DNA of 64,000 nucleotides. Origin: Thermincola ferriacetica. GTDB taxonomy: Bacteria; Bacillota; Thermincolia; Thermincolales; Thermincolaceae. The DNA is taken from assembly GCF_001263415.1 (NCBI RefSeq), contig NZ_LGTE01000015.1, forward strand, positions 21,662 through 85,661. The letters are read 5' to 3'. Positions 9,767 through 18,549 of this stretch are shown one piece after another (position 1 is the first letter of the stretch; the number at the start of each line of letters is the position of its first letter). The translations under genes were made by a program, and so were the position numbers. The notes below the pieces were generated by a model. It did not search any database, was not told the DNA's origin, and worked only from the letters and a program-made list of their open reading frames with translations.

Positions 9767-10056
9767 TTCCTGTTAAGATGAATGATCTTCTGTCAGGAGG
9801 GTTGCGCCAATGAAAAGTTAATAGCCTGCTTCGTAAAAAAAAATTAATAAATTTGTAATAAAAATGGACTAAAGTCCAAAACAGAAAATATCGATAACAA
9901 TATTGATAATAATATTGAAAATAATGTTGAAACATTATGCTGCTTGATTATTAGCAAAAATACCGAGAATAGCCGGTCAGCGAAAAGAAAAGCAGCAGTT
10001 TTTTTGGGTGATTTGTGAAATGCGTAATTAACTAAGTTTTAACAGGAGTGGTCAAG
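9767..10056. other. AT-rich leader region before the duplicated TPR gene start
   Basis: No gene of normal length. At 9794-9812 a good binding site (CAGGAGGG) precedes ATG AAA AGT TAA, a three-residue dead end that may be the relic of a start. A run of A/T follows, then the first 262-bp repeat unit begins at 9902. Each unit contains a possible hairpin (GCTGCTT with AAGCAGC, then seven or more Ts), which could act as a leader terminator. Confidence 0.5.
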
Positions 10057-10425
10057 TTGTCCGAAGTGTCGATACAACAACAGGAGAAAGTGCCGGTTTC
10101 CGTTATAGTTCTGATCCTGGTTCTGGTAGTGGCCAATATTGCGATGGGGGTACTGACGGTAAGATTGATAATAATATTGAAAATAATGTTGAAACATTAT
10201 GCTGCTTGATTATTAGCAAAAATACCGAGAATAGCCGGTCAGCGAAAAGAAAAGCAGCAGTTTTTTTGGGTGATTTGTGAAATGCGTAATTAACTAAGTT
10301 TTAACAGGAGTGGTCAAGTTGTCCGAAGTGTCGATACAACAACAGGAGAAAGTGCCGGTTTCCGTTATAGTTCTGATCCTGGTTCTGGTAGTGGCCAATA
10401 TTGCGATGGGGGTACTGACGGTAAG
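9902..10425 (+). repeat. exact 262-bp tandem duplication
   Basis: Bases 9902-10163 and 10164-10425 read identically throughout, by eye, with an offset of 262. Each unit starts ATTGATAATAATATTG and ends GTACTGACGGTAAG. The unit covers the upstream region, the ribosome binding site and the first 36 codons of the TPR gene. No long homology borders the junctions. The perfect identity means either a very recent event or an assembly artefact. Confidence 0.95.
10057..10209 (+). pseudogene. truncated first copy of the TPR membrane protein gene
   Basis: Same TTG start and AACAGGAG site as the intact gene. It reads the same 36 residues, including the membrane helix, then crosses the duplication junction into upstream DNA, adding 14 hydrophobic/basic residues ending HYAA before TGA at 10207-10209. 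The product would be a 50-residue membrane peptide without TPRs. It has the same translation signals as the intact copy, so it may be expressed. Confidence 0.7.
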
Positions 10426-10957
10426 GAAGTACACGGCCAAGGAACCGACGGTGGCGCCGGAGGTGGCGCGGTTGAAAAGCTTTATGGAACAGGTGAATAA
10501 AAACCCGGCTGACATCAATGCCAGGCTGCAACTGGCCTATGCCCTGCAGACCATGAAAGAGTACGAAAAGGCCCGGGAACAGTACATGGAGGTTCTTAAA
10601 ATTGAAAAGAATAACCTGGCTGCCAACTACAACCTGGGGGTGATTGCCCAGGAAGAAGAAAAATATGCGGAGGCAGAAAAATATTATAAGAAGGCTCTGG
10701 ATCTGAAAGCCAATCACGTCATTGCGGCCATAGGCCTGGGGGAAACCTACCTGGCGCAGGGAAAGTACGGTGAGGTCATCGAAGTGGCCGATAAGGTACT
10801 CAAGCTGGAACCTGGCAAGGCCGATTTACACCTGCTGAAAGCGCGGGCCTACGAAAAAATGGGCGATAAGGCCAGGGCCAAAGAACAGTACCAGGAGGTA
10901 CTGAAGTTTGTTCCTGACGATCCGGATGCGACTGCCGGACTGGAAAAATTAAAGTAA
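10319..10957 (+). CDS. membrane-anchored TPR protein
   Basis: A 212-residue protein with one N-terminal helix (about 13-36) and at least three tetratricopeptide repeats from about residue 60 (LQLAYALQTMKEYEKAREQ, LGVIAQEEEKYAEAEKYY, LGETYLAQGKYGEVI). TPRs are protein-docking scaffolds. TTG at 10319 lies 8 bp after AGGAG; a GTG at 10310 overlaps the site. It is followed after 20 bp by the NHL protein and then a 7-heme cytochrome, suggesting a scaffold or maturation factor for an exported haem complex. That role is inferred from position. Confidence 0.85.
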   Translation: MSEVSIQQQEKVPVSVIVLILVLVVANIAMGVLTVRKYTAKEPTVAPEVARLKSFMEQVNKNPADINARLQLAYALQTMKEYEKAREQYMEVLKIEKNNLAANYNLGVIAQEEEKYAEAEKYYKKALDLKANHVIAAIGLGETYLAQGKYGEVIEVADKVLKLEPGKADLHLLKARAYEKMGDKARAKEQYQEVLKFVPDDPDATAGLEKLK

Positions 10958-10977
10958 CCGGTTGAAAGGAGTTTAGG

Positions 10978-12045
10978 ATGAAGAAGAAACGTCTGGCCAA
11001 TGTTACTGCTGCAGTGTTGACTGTTACCCTGGCTCTGATAACATACATCTATTTTAATATACCGGACTTGGGCGGCGGCGGGGTTGTATCCGCTAACCCA
11101 AAGAGGGTCGGCAATATCGAATTTTTGTTTGCCGTCTACGGACCGGGGAAAGGCCTGCTGCCGGCCTTTAACAAGCCCATGTCGGTGGCCACGGACAAAG
11201 ATAACAATATTTATGTGGCCGACAGCGGGAATAACCGGGTGGTGGTGTTTAACCGCCGGGGCGAGTTTATGTTTGAGTTCGGCGAACGCGGGGTGGCCCA
11301 TCCCGCCCCCGGTTACAAGGCTACCTGGAGCCCCGGGAAATTTAATTACCCCTATGGAATTGACATCGATGAAGAAACGGGCAATATCTTTGTGGCCGAC
11401 CTGGCGAATCAGCGAATACAGGTATTTGACAGCAGGGGTAAATTTATAGACTGGTTTCCCAAAGGTCCTTACGGAGGAACGGCGACCGATATTTTCCCGC
11501 TGGCTCTGGATGTGAAAGACGGGAAAGTCTATATAGCCAACCCTTTCCAGGTGGTTATCTTCACCACCAGGGGTAAGTTTGTCAAGGATTTCGGCATGCC
11601 GGGGAAAGAAGAGGGTCAGTTTGACCGGCCTAACGGCATTGCCGTGGGGGATGACGGAACCATTTATGTGTCCGATTCTAACAACCTGCGTGTCCAGGCC
11701 CTGGACCAGAACGGCAAAGTGAAGTGGGTATACGGTCAGCCCGTTGATGCCTGGGACAATTTCAACAAAAAACCGCAGCAGTTTGAGCTACCGCGGAATA
11801 TCGCCGTTGGGCCTGACGGCAACATCTATGTGATTGACGCCTTTGACTTTAATATTAAGGTCCTCTCCCCGCAGGGAAAACTGCTGGCGGAAATGGGCCA
11901 ACGGGGCGTTGATGACGGGACCTTCAATTTTCCCAACGGCATAGCCATTACCAAGGATAAGGTCATTTATGTGGCGGATAAGGAAAACGACAGGGTACAG
12001 GCCATCAGGCTGACTGACTTTGTTATCGAAAATCACGAAGAATAA
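10978..12045 (+). CDS. NHL-repeat beta-propeller protein, exported or membrane-anchored
   Basis: A 355-residue protein with an N-terminal membrane segment (about 8-28) and roughly six NHL repeats, each with the pattern F..P.GIA(V)D..G.IYVAD..N.RV(Q). NHL propellers sit outside the membrane and bind proteins or ligands. NHL proteins are often found beside multiheme cytochromes in metal-reducing bacteria. ATG at 10978 follows GAAAGGAG. It lies between the TPR gene and a 7-heme cytochrome with short gaps (20 and 55 bp), so the three probably form an operon. No catalytic residues are evident. Confidence 0.87.
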   Translation: MKKKRLANVTAAVLTVTLALITYIYFNIPDLGGGGVVSANPKRVGNIEFLFAVYGPGKGLLPAFNKPMSVATDKDNNIYVADSGNNRVVVFNRRGEFMFEFGERGVAHPAPGYKATWSPGKFNYPYGIDIDEETGNIFVADLANQRIQVFDSRGKFIDWFPKGPYGGTATDIFPLALDVKDGKVYIANPFQVVIFTTRGKFVKDFGMPGKEEGQFDRPNGIAVGDDGTIYVSDSNNLRVQALDQNGKVKWVYGQPVDAWDNFNKKPQQFELPRNIAVGPDGNIYVIDAFDFNIKVLSPQGKLLAEMGQRGVDDGTFNFPNGIAITKDKVIYVADKENDRVQAIRLTDFVIENHEE

Positions 12046-12100
12046 GTTTACCGGGCTGAACCCGGTATAAAAGGACTATCGGGGAAAGGAGGTGAAAATG

Positions 12101-13291
12101 ATGCGCAAACTGGGTATCATTGCTGTCATGACCCTATGTCTGGTTATGCTGACTGCGGGTGTCGCTTTTGCAGCACATACCGATTTGGGTGACCGTACCG
12201 GTTGGGCGGAAATGTCCGCCAAAGGGTGTTCTGCCTGCCATGATACGGCCGACAAACACACATCCGGCCCTCACGGCGGGTATACCAGCACTACCACCAG
12301 GTGTATTGCCTGCCATAAGGTGCACAAGGCTGCTAATGCAAAATTACTGCCGGGTGCCACTGTTACGGAGGCCTGCAATTTCTGCCATGACCTGACCGGA
12401 ACAGACGTAGCTCCTTATTTTGCCAGTGACATACCGACTACCAATATTAAGTCCGCGCACAAGGTATTCGGCACAGTCGCCGGCACCGTATATTTTGCTA
12501 CTTATGGTTCCCTCACCATCCCGGGCGGTGATGACGCCACCGGCGGTAATGCCACATTAAATACCACGGGTACTGGTGATCTTTCCGCAACTGCTTTTAC
12601 ATGCGACAGTTGCCATACCCCGCACGCTCTCGCTGCCAAGGTGGTAGACAAGTACCTGGGCGAGTCCCACGTTAAGGCGACCAGCTACGGCATGCCTGCC
12701 GGCACCGAGAAGATTTACCTGACCAACCGGATCCTGCGGAGAACTGTTAACGGTGTTGACGTCGGCACCACCTACGGTTCGGCCTGGTGTATAGGATGCC
12801 ACCAGGGACGTGATAATAACCATGCCGGTGTCTTCAACCATCCCGTTAACGCAAGCGGCCTTGGTTATGACCTGTTAGGTACCGGTATGGCAAACGGTGT
12901 CAGCTTTATTAACAGTAAAACAGCGGCTGATGTTACCGCAGCCGGGTATGTCTATGTTGATACTAGGGGTACCCCTGATCCTGGTGCTCACCTGAACGGT
13001 GACCCGCGGAGCAATAAGTGGTATGCCATGATTGCCAATGACCCGCTCAATGGCGACGCACCGCGTCCCGACGGCAGTGTGGCCTATGCAGTTTATTCCG
13101 GACCTTCCTGTCAGCAATGCCACGCCAGCCCGCGTGACGTTGATGCAGCATTCTGGGCAGCATTTAACACAGAAGGACCTGGTTATCCCAGCAGAGGTAC
13201 TTTCCCACACTTAAGCACCAATAAGGCTCTGCTCGCTGAATCGGGTGATGACTTCTGCACCAACTGCCACGGTACAGCTAACTTGCCGTAA
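12101..13291 (+). CDS. secreted 7-heme c-type cytochrome, first paralogue
   Basis: A 396-residue protein with a classic signal peptide ending AFA before AHTDLGD and seven CXXCH motifs (CSACH, CIACH, CNFCH, CDSCH, CIGCH, CQQCH, CTNCH). There is no membrane anchor after cleavage, so it is probably wall-associated or extracellular. ATG at 12101 lies 8 bp after AAAGGAGG; the ATG one codon earlier is also possible. Length and haem spacing match the cytochrome at 14161-15447. Likely an electron carrier beyond the membrane, working with the NHL and TPR proteins upstream. A strong terminator follows. Confidence 0.9.
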   Translation: MRKLGIIAVMTLCLVMLTAGVAFAAHTDLGDRTGWAEMSAKGCSACHDTADKHTSGPHGGYTSTTTRCIACHKVHKAANAKLLPGATVTEACNFCHDLTGTDVAPYFASDIPTTNIKSAHKVFGTVAGTVYFATYGSLTIPGGDDATGGNATLNTTGTGDLSATAFTCDSCHTPHALAAKVVDKYLGESHVKATSYGMPAGTEKIYLTNRILRRTVNGVDVGTTYGSAWCIGCHQGRDNNHAGVFNHPVNASGLGYDLLGTGMANGVSFINSKTAADVTAAGYVYVDTRGTPDPGAHLNGDPRSNKWYAMIANDPLNGDAPRPDGSVAYAVYSGPSCQQCHASPRDVDAAFWAAFNTEGPGYPSRGTFPHLSTNKALLAESGDDFCTNCHGTANLP

Positions 13292-13307
13292 TATGGGCGT
13301 AAAGGCC

Positions 13308-13341
13308 AAAAAAACTGCAACCTTTCGGTTGCAGTTTTTTC
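13308..13341 (+). terminator. rho-independent terminator, probably bidirectional
   Basis: AACTGCAACC and GGTTGCAGTT pair around a TTTC loop, flanked by A and T runs on the two sides. It serves the cytochrome operon and, in reverse, the convergent lipoprotein gene. Confidence 0.9.
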
Positions 13342-13365
13342 TTCGCTGGGGCAAAAACTTATAAC

Positions 13366-13878
13366 TTATTTTGTTTTGGCTTTGGAACTATAATCAGCTT
13401 TACCTGACGGAGGGAGAGCGGAGGGTGTAGAATTTTTATGCAGGGGAATCGTTCTCTCCGTATCCACACCGTAAATGCGCCACTGATTACTGTATTTACG
13501 CAGGTCAAATTTTAATATCACCTTATATTTATCGGTAGTAACGGTCGCGCGAACCAGCGTCTGGTTGTTGAGTTCGTCGACATAGGGGTTTGTTTCCAAC
13601 GTCCAGTTCCTGATAGTTCCCATCGGTTTCTGCCGCTCGGCGAGCATTTCTTTAAATTTAGTCCTGTCTGTTGGCCAGGAGCTGTAGACGCTATATGTAA
13701 CCGATTGTTTAAGTTTGTTGTAGTCCAGGTCCTTGAGCCCTTCCAGATATGTATTAATTATCCGTTTTTGCGCTGCGGCCTTTGGTTCATTTCCGCCTGG
13801 AGAACCGCCGCCGCACCCGGCTGCCAGAGACAGCAGGACCAATCCAATAATCAGGTACATCATTCTGAGCTTTGTCAA
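13366..13878 (-). CDS. putative lipoprotein of unknown function
   Basis: A 170-residue protein with a lipoprotein signal: hydrophobic residues 7-18 and lipobox LAAGC with Cys22 followed by a Gly/Ser linker. The mature domain (about 35-150) has the alternating pattern of a small alpha/beta NTF2-like fold, but I do not recognise a family. TTG at 13878 follows AGGGGGTGG. It lies on the minus strand between the two 7-heme cytochromes, so it may be a surface lipoprotein of the same system, or unrelated. Confidence 0.7.
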   Translation of the reverse strand: MTKLRMMYLIIGLVLLSLAAGCGGGSPGGNEPKAAAQKRIINTYLEGLKDLDYNKLKQSVTYSVYSSWPTDRTKFKEMLAERQKPMGTIRNWTLETNPYVDELNNQTLVRATVTTDKYKVILKFDLRKYSNQWRIYGVDTERTIPLHKNSTPSALPPSGKADYSSKAKTK

Positions 13879-14091
13879 GTTATGGCCACCCCCTGATCAG
13901 TGAATATTGATATCATTCACAATCTTAATTATACAAATTTACTGTGGAAAACACAATACAGCCAATATAGTGCAATTGCACACCGTTACTAAAGAAAAAT
14001 AATTACATTTGAAAAGGAATTTAGGCAAATGTGTTGAAAACTATGCGATACTATTGCTAAAAGTAGAATATACACAAATATTACATAAATT

Positions 14092-14098
14092 TGTCGAA
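14092..14098 (+). promoter_or_regulatory. Spo0A-type box before the second 7-heme cytochrome
   Basis: TTGTCGAATT contains TGTCGAA, 62 bp before the GTG start. A degenerate TGTTGAAA occurs about 60 bp further upstream. Inferred from consensus. Confidence 0.45.
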
Positions 14099-14160
14099 TT
14101 AAAGTATGGTTCTGCCTTATTGGCCTACTGGATATTTAGCCAAATTAAGGAGTTTTAGGA

Positions 14161-15447
14161 GTGGAAAAGTTGTTTCAATTGTCAAGGAAACAAAAAACAT
14201 TCAACGCACCGGCAACCTTAATTACGATAGTAATGTTGGCGGTAACGGTAACACTGAGCGCCCTAATCCTTGTGCTCACCGGCGGAGTCGCTTTTGCTGC
14301 CCATGAAGACCTGGGGGACCGCAGCGGTTGGGCTGAACGTTACGCCGCAGACCAGTGCAACGGCTGTCATGCCGGCGCCGCGACAGGTACTACCGGCCCA
14401 CATGGTGGCTACACTGCCAGTACCAATAAATGTCAGATATGTCATAAAGTGCATGATGCTGATAACCCCATACTGCTACCTGGACAGACGGTTACCGATG
14501 CCTGCCAGTTCTGCCATGATATTACCGGCAGCAGTAATGCTCCTTATTTTGCCAGCGACTTGCCGGACCCGCGTTACGGATACGGCGTAAAATCTTCCCA
14601 CCGGGTGTTCGGCACCGTTAACGGATTTACTTACAATTCTACTTTCGGTTCCACCTTAATCCCTGCCGGTGCCGCAGACGGTAGTAGCGCCCCTCTCTAC
14701 ACGGGAGACCAGGGGCAACTTTCCGGCAACGCCTTTACCTGTGACAGTTGTCATACGCCGCACGGAATTACGGCCAACACTGTTGGTATTTACCTGGGCG
14801 AATCACAGGTTAAGGTTACGGAAGAGGGCTTAAGCAGCGGACAGAGAAAGATATTCCTGACCAACCGTTTGCTGAAAAGGGTTATTAACGGCATTAACAC
14901 CGGCGGTTCCTATGGGTCCAAATGGTGTACCGGATGCCACCGGGGATACGAGAATTATATGACCGTTGATGATGTTGTCTACAACAGGGTCTACAGTGAA
15001 ATCTTTAATCATCCGGTGAACGCGGCGGGCCCCGGTTATGACCTGCTGGGCGCCGGTATGAATAACAGCGCCGGCTGGATTAATGGTTCCAGCGTAGCAA
15101 AGGTTATGAACCAGGGATATGTGCTGATTGACAGCAATCCTGTTCCTGCCAGCGACGCCGACCTTAGCTTTGACCCGCGGAGCAACAAGTGGTACGCTAT
15201 GCTGGGTATAGACCCCATGACCGGCGCTTCCCGCCCTGACGGCAGCGTGGCCTATGCAGTCTATTCCGGGCCTTCCTGCCAGCAGTGTCACGCCAGTCCG
15301 CGAAATGTTGACGCGGCATTTTGGGTGGACTTTAATACAAAAGGAGCCGGTTATCCCAGCAGAGGTACTTTCCCACACTTAAGCACCAACCCAGCATTAC
15401 TGGTTGAGGAAAACGGCGACGACTTATGCACCAACTGCCATAGCTGA
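14161..15447 (+). CDS. secreted 7-heme c-type cytochrome, second paralogue
   Basis: A 428-residue paralogue of the cytochrome at 12101. An extended N-terminus precedes the signal peptide, which ends VAFA before AHEDLGD. Seven CXXCH motifs (CNGCH, CQICH, CQFCH, CDSCH, CTGCH, CQQCH, CTNCH) keep the same spacing. GTG at 14161 is 8 bp after AAGGAG. The C-terminal quarter is nearly identical to the first paralogue, including a 41-bp stretch of identical DNA. It has its own upstream region and terminator, so it is probably a separate transcription unit. Role inferred: extracellular electron transfer. Confidence 0.9.
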   Translation: MEKLFQLSRKQKTFNAPATLITIVMLAVTVTLSALILVLTGGVAFAAHEDLGDRSGWAERYAADQCNGCHAGAATGTTGPHGGYTASTNKCQICHKVHDADNPILLPGQTVTDACQFCHDITGSSNAPYFASDLPDPRYGYGVKSSHRVFGTVNGFTYNSTFGSTLIPAGAADGSSAPLYTGDQGQLSGNAFTCDSCHTPHGITANTVGIYLGESQVKVTEEGLSSGQRKIFLTNRLLKRVINGINTGGSYGSKWCTGCHRGYENYMTVDDVVYNRVYSEIFNHPVNAAGPGYDLLGAGMNNSAGWINGSSVAKVMNQGYVLIDSNPVPASDADLSFDPRSNKWYAMLGIDPMTGASRPDGSVAYAVYSGPSCQQCHASPRNVDAAFWVDFNTKGAGYPSRGTFPHLSTNPALLVEENGDDLCTNCHS

Positions 15448-15505
15448 GGCGATTAATCGACGCCATACATCTGGGACAACCGGCATTCCTGCCATATGAT
15501 TTTTC

Positions 15506-15535
15506 AGGGGAGCGCTAACTGAAGCTCCCCTTTTA
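15506..15535 (+). terminator. rho-independent terminator of the second 7-heme cytochrome
   Basis: AGGGGAGC and GCTCCCCT pair around a 10-base loop, followed by TTTT. It lies 58 bp after the stop. Confidence 0.8.
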
Positions 15536-15799
15536 AAATTAATATCAATGTAATTATTATACATTTGCCTTTCTAAAAAAACAAGATGTTATAATTACCG
15601 GTTATGGATGGCTTGCTGCAAGATACAGAGCCTATTTGCGGCAATTTTAACAGTAAATTTTTATACCGGTATAATTTTTGTGGAAATTACATTTATTACA
15701 AGTAAGGGTTTTGGTATTTATCGAATAAAGCAGGACAATTGAGCAAAGTGTCGAAAAACGTGAATAAATAGTTTTGCCAAAAAAAGGAGGCCGGCCGGA
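15536..15799. other. AT-rich intergenic region with a Spo0A-type box
   Basis: No gene seen before the small frame at 15800. It holds a TGTCGAA at 15749-15755 followed by AAACGTGAATAAATAG, a related ATCGAATAAA near 15720, and a palindrome ATACCGGTAT at about 15663-15672. A second box, TTTGTCGAA, lies at 15838-15846 inside the small frame. Probably the control region of the chemoreceptor at 15883. Confidence 0.5.
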
Positions 15800-15886
15800 G
15801 TGAGTTTAAAACGAAAACGAAAAAGAAAATGCCACAATTTGTCGAATATTGAACGAAATCTAATGGGCGGAGGGATATTAAAATGA
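15800..15886 (+). CDS. small basic leader peptide (28 residues), putative
   Basis: GTG at 15800 lies 9 bp after AAAAAGGAGG, a very strong binding site. The frame begins [13 protein letters not shown] and ends with a TGA that overlaps the chemoreceptor ATG as ATGA, the usual sign of translational coupling. No family is recognised. A TGTCGAA lies inside the frame. It is either a real small protein or a leader controlling chemoreceptor translation; chance remains possible. Confidence 0.4.
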   Translation: MSLKRKRKRKCHNLSNIERNLMGGGILK

Positions 15887-17937
15887 GAATGGGGCTGAAG
15901 GGGAAAATATTTCTTGGGTACATTGTGCTGATCCTTTTTCTGGCCGTAATCGGTTTTTTTAGCTTCCGCAATACGCAAAAAACTTTGCAAGTGTTTGATG
16001 GCATCCATGAAGAAGTTCTACCGAACCTGGGTATTGTGGATAGTATCAAATCAGGCATAGCCGGCCAGGCCAATGATGAAAGAGGGTTTCTTTTAACCGG
16101 TGAAGAAAAGTTTGTAAAAGAAATGCAGGAAAGAGCGGCGAAGGTAGATGAAATAATAGAACAGAGACTGCCAGTTCTTGAGGAAAATGAGAAAGAAATT
16201 TTCCTGCAGATAGAAAAAGTACATAAAGAGTTTACCGCTATTCAGAAACAAGTGGTAGACGCTTATAAAAGCGGCAATATGGAGGAAGCAAAAAGACTGT
16301 CCCTGGAGGTTGGGCGGGACAAAAGAAAAAACCTGGACCCATTGTTCGCTCAGTTGGAAAAGCAAATCCAGGAGGACTTAGAAAAATCCAACACTGAAAT
16401 GCATGAGGGCTTAAAAACAACCCAATACATTACGGCAATTCTGTTGATTCTTGCCATTGTCGTCGGTTTGGGCTTGGGACTTTACCTGCCTTTCAAAATT
16501 ACCGCGCCCATTAAGGCTGTGGTAGAGCGCAGCAAAAAAATGGCTGCCGGCGACTTTTCTGTTTCCTATATTGATGTAAATACCAGGGATGAAATCAGGG
16601 ACCTGGCAGAGTCCTTTAACGTGATGATTAAGAATGTGCGCGAGCTGTTGGGAGAAGTATTAAACGGCGCTAACGAAGTAGCTGTTACCAGCCAGCGCCT
16701 GTTGACCAATGCCGATGAAGCAGCCAAATCCACCCAGCAGGTGGCCGGCGCTATTCAGGAAGTGGCCAAAGGTATTGCTAATCAGACTACCTATATTAAC
16801 GAAACATCGGAGACTGTGAATCAGGTCAACACAGCTATCCGCCAGATTGCCGACGGAGCCGGAGAACAGATAAACAATGTAGCTTCGACAGTGGAAATAG
16901 TAAATCAAATGGCTATCTCTATACAGGATGTTGCTGTCAACGCCCAGACCGTCGCTTTATCTGCCGATAAGACCAGGCAGGCCGCCGACAAGGGTGAAAA
17001 AGCCGTAAAATTAACCATAGAAGGCATGAATGAAATAAAAGAGAAGGTATTCGAAACAGCCAATAAGATTAAAGAACTGGGCGAACATTCGCAGCAGATC
17101 GGCGAAATCATCCAGGTAATTGATGATATTGCGGAACAGACCAACCTGTTGGCGCTAAATGCGGCCATTGAGGCGGCTCGCGCCGGGGAACACGGTAAGG
17201 GATTTGCCGTAGTGGCCGATGAGGTCAGGAAACTGGCCGAGCGCAGTAGCAAAGCCACCAAGGAAATTGCCGACCTGATTACAAACATTCAAAAATTAAC
17301 GGCCATGGCAGTAGCAGCAATGGAAGCGGGTACCGGTGAAGTTGAAAAAGGCAGTAACCTGGCCCTTGATGCCGGTAATGCCCTGAAAGAAATCCTGGCC
17401 ACAGTTGAAGAGACTTATCAACAGGTACAGAATATCTCGGCAGCGGCAGAGGAAATTTCGGCCAGCAGCCAGGATGTCGTTAAGGCTATCGATAATGTGA
17501 GCGCTATCAGCCACGGGAATACAGCCGCCACAGAACAATTGAGGGAAGCCAGTAAACAGGTTGCTTTGGCTATGGAAAACATTGCCGCAGTTACCCAACA
17601 GAGCTCGGCCTCAGCGGAAGAAGTTTCGGCATCTACCGAGGAAATGACGGCTGCGGCGGAGGCAATAGCTAACGCCGCCGGTATTCTGGCTGAGACTGCG
17701 GACCGTCTGAGTGAGACGGCGGGTAAGTTCAAGATGCGTGAGATTACTGAAAACTGCTGGGATATAATGAACTGCAGCATGGAAGTCAGGGGCAAATGTC
17801 CGGCGTATAAAAGCAACGAAAAATGTTGTTGGTTAATTTCCGGAACCTGGTGTGGCGGGGTTCAGCAGGGAGACGCCAAATCGAAGCGGCATCGCTGTAT
17901 GAACTGTGAAGCATTTAAGGTGATGAATAAAATATAG
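15883..17937 (+). CDS. methyl-accepting chemotaxis protein with CHASE3-like sensor and C-terminal Cys-rich domain
   Basis: A 684-residue chemoreceptor: helix 1 (about 10-30), a helical extracytoplasmic domain resembling CHASE3/4-helix bundle (about 35-180, with [13 protein letters not shown]), helix 2 (about 182-205), HAMP and a signalling coiled coil with the conserved [20 protein letters not shown] tip. Residues from about 623 to the end add eight cysteines (CWDIMNC, GKCPAY, KCCW, GTWCGG, RCMNC), a metal- or redox-binding look after the coiled coil. ATG at 15883 follows GGCGGAGGG. It is monocistronic apart from the small leader frame. Ligand unknown. Confidence 0.88.
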   Translation: MRMGLKGKIFLGYIVLILFLAVIGFFSFRNTQKTLQVFDGIHEEVLPNLGIVDSIKSGIAGQANDERGFLLTGEEKFVKEMQERAAKVDEIIEQRLPVLEENEKEIFLQIEKVHKEFTAIQKQVVDAYKSGNMEEAKRLSLEVGRDKRKNLDPLFAQLEKQIQEDLEKSNTEMHEGLKTTQYITAILLILAIVVGLGLGLYLPFKITAPIKAVVERSKKMAAGDFSVSYIDVNTRDEIRDLAESFNVMIKNVRELLGEVLNGANEVAVTSQRLLTNADEAAKSTQQVAGAIQEVAKGIANQTTYINETSETVNQVNTAIRQIADGAGEQINNVASTVEIVNQMAISIQDVAVNAQTVALSADKTRQAADKGEKAVKLTIEGMNEIKEKVFETANKIKELGEHSQQIGEIIQVIDDIAEQTNLLALNAAIEAARAGEHGKGFAVVADEVRKLAERSSKATKEIADLITNIQKLTAMAVAAMEAGTGEVEKGSNLALDAGNALKEILATVEETYQQVQNISAAAEEISASSQDVVKAIDNVSAISHGNTAATEQLREASKQVALAMENIAAVTQQSSASAEEVSASTEEMTAAAEAIANAAGILAETADRLSETAGKFKMREITENCWDIMNCSMEVRGKCPAYKSNEKCCWLISGTWCGGVQQGDAKSKRHRCMNCEAFKVMNKI

Positions 17938-17947
17938 TGTAATTAAG

Positions 17948-17992
17948 GGGAGGTTAAATGATTTTGAAATCATTTAACCTCCCAAATTTTTT
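17948..17992 (+). terminator. rho-independent terminator with 17-bp perfect stem
   Basis: GGGAGGTTAAATGATTT (17948-17964) is exactly complementary to 17967-17983, followed by AAATTTTTT. It lies between convergent genes and best serves the plus strand. Confidence 0.88.
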
Positions 17993-18032
17993 GCATGACC
18001 TTTGTGAACAGCTCCCAAAGTACAGCCCTTTT

Positions 18033-18413
18033 TTACCTGTAGATAATGACGGTGGTGCCTATATGGACCTGCCTGAATACTTCTTCCACATCCTCGTTGT
18101 ACATTCTGATGCAGCCGTTAGAAACGGCCTTACCGATGGAGTCCCGGTTCCAGGTGCCATGAATCCCATAAGGTCCGTCGGGAATATCAAGCCCCATCCA
18201 GCGAGTGCCCAGGATTCCTCCGGGGTTGACTGTTTTTTCTATTATTGAATAAGTGCCGGGGGGGGTAGGGGTGGATGGTTTGCCAACGGCAACAGGATAA
18301 ATTTGCGTAGTCCGGTTCCCTCTTTCCAGGTAAAGCAAGCGGTTGGTAACGTCAACCCTGATGAGGATGTTGGAATACAAGGGTTCGTCATTATACAAAG
18401 TGTTTTTACGCAT
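18033..18413 (-). CDS. L,D-transpeptidase (YkuD family), minimal
   Basis: A 126-residue catalytic domain almost alone. His85 in YGIHGTWN and Cys101 in AVSNGCIRM form the YkuD active site, which makes 3-3 peptidoglycan crosslinks through a Cys acyl-enzyme. There is no signal peptide, membrane helix or LysM, unlike many relatives, so either export uses another route or it acts on the forespore side. ATG at 18413 follows CAGGTGATG. Convergent to the chemoreceptor. Confidence 0.87.
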   Translation of the reverse strand: MRKNTLYNDEPLYSNILIRVDVTNRLLYLERGNRTTQIYPVAVGKPSTPTPPGTYSIIEKTVNPGGILGTRWMGLDIPDGPYGIHGTWNRDSIGKAVSNGCIRMYNEDVEEVFRQVHIGTTVIIYR

Positions 18414-18549
18414 TTTTCATCACCTGAAAATATTTTTTTATTAACATATGATTTAGGGAGCTAAATTGCGTAAAAAAGCGATTTTGGAATAAAAATGGCA
18501 AAAATGGGAAACATAAGTGGTGTGTAATTATCGTGCGGAGGTCGGATTA

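Noticed and set aside
9902..10056. Leader of the TPR gene considered as a cyclic di-GMP riboswitch because such switches can precede cytochromes
   Set aside because: The conserved GEMM core segments are not visible. Only a simple hairpin with T run is seen.
12557..15378. Long minus-strand open frames inside the cytochrome genes
   Set aside because: They are shadows of genes with clear CXXCH periodicity and signal peptides.
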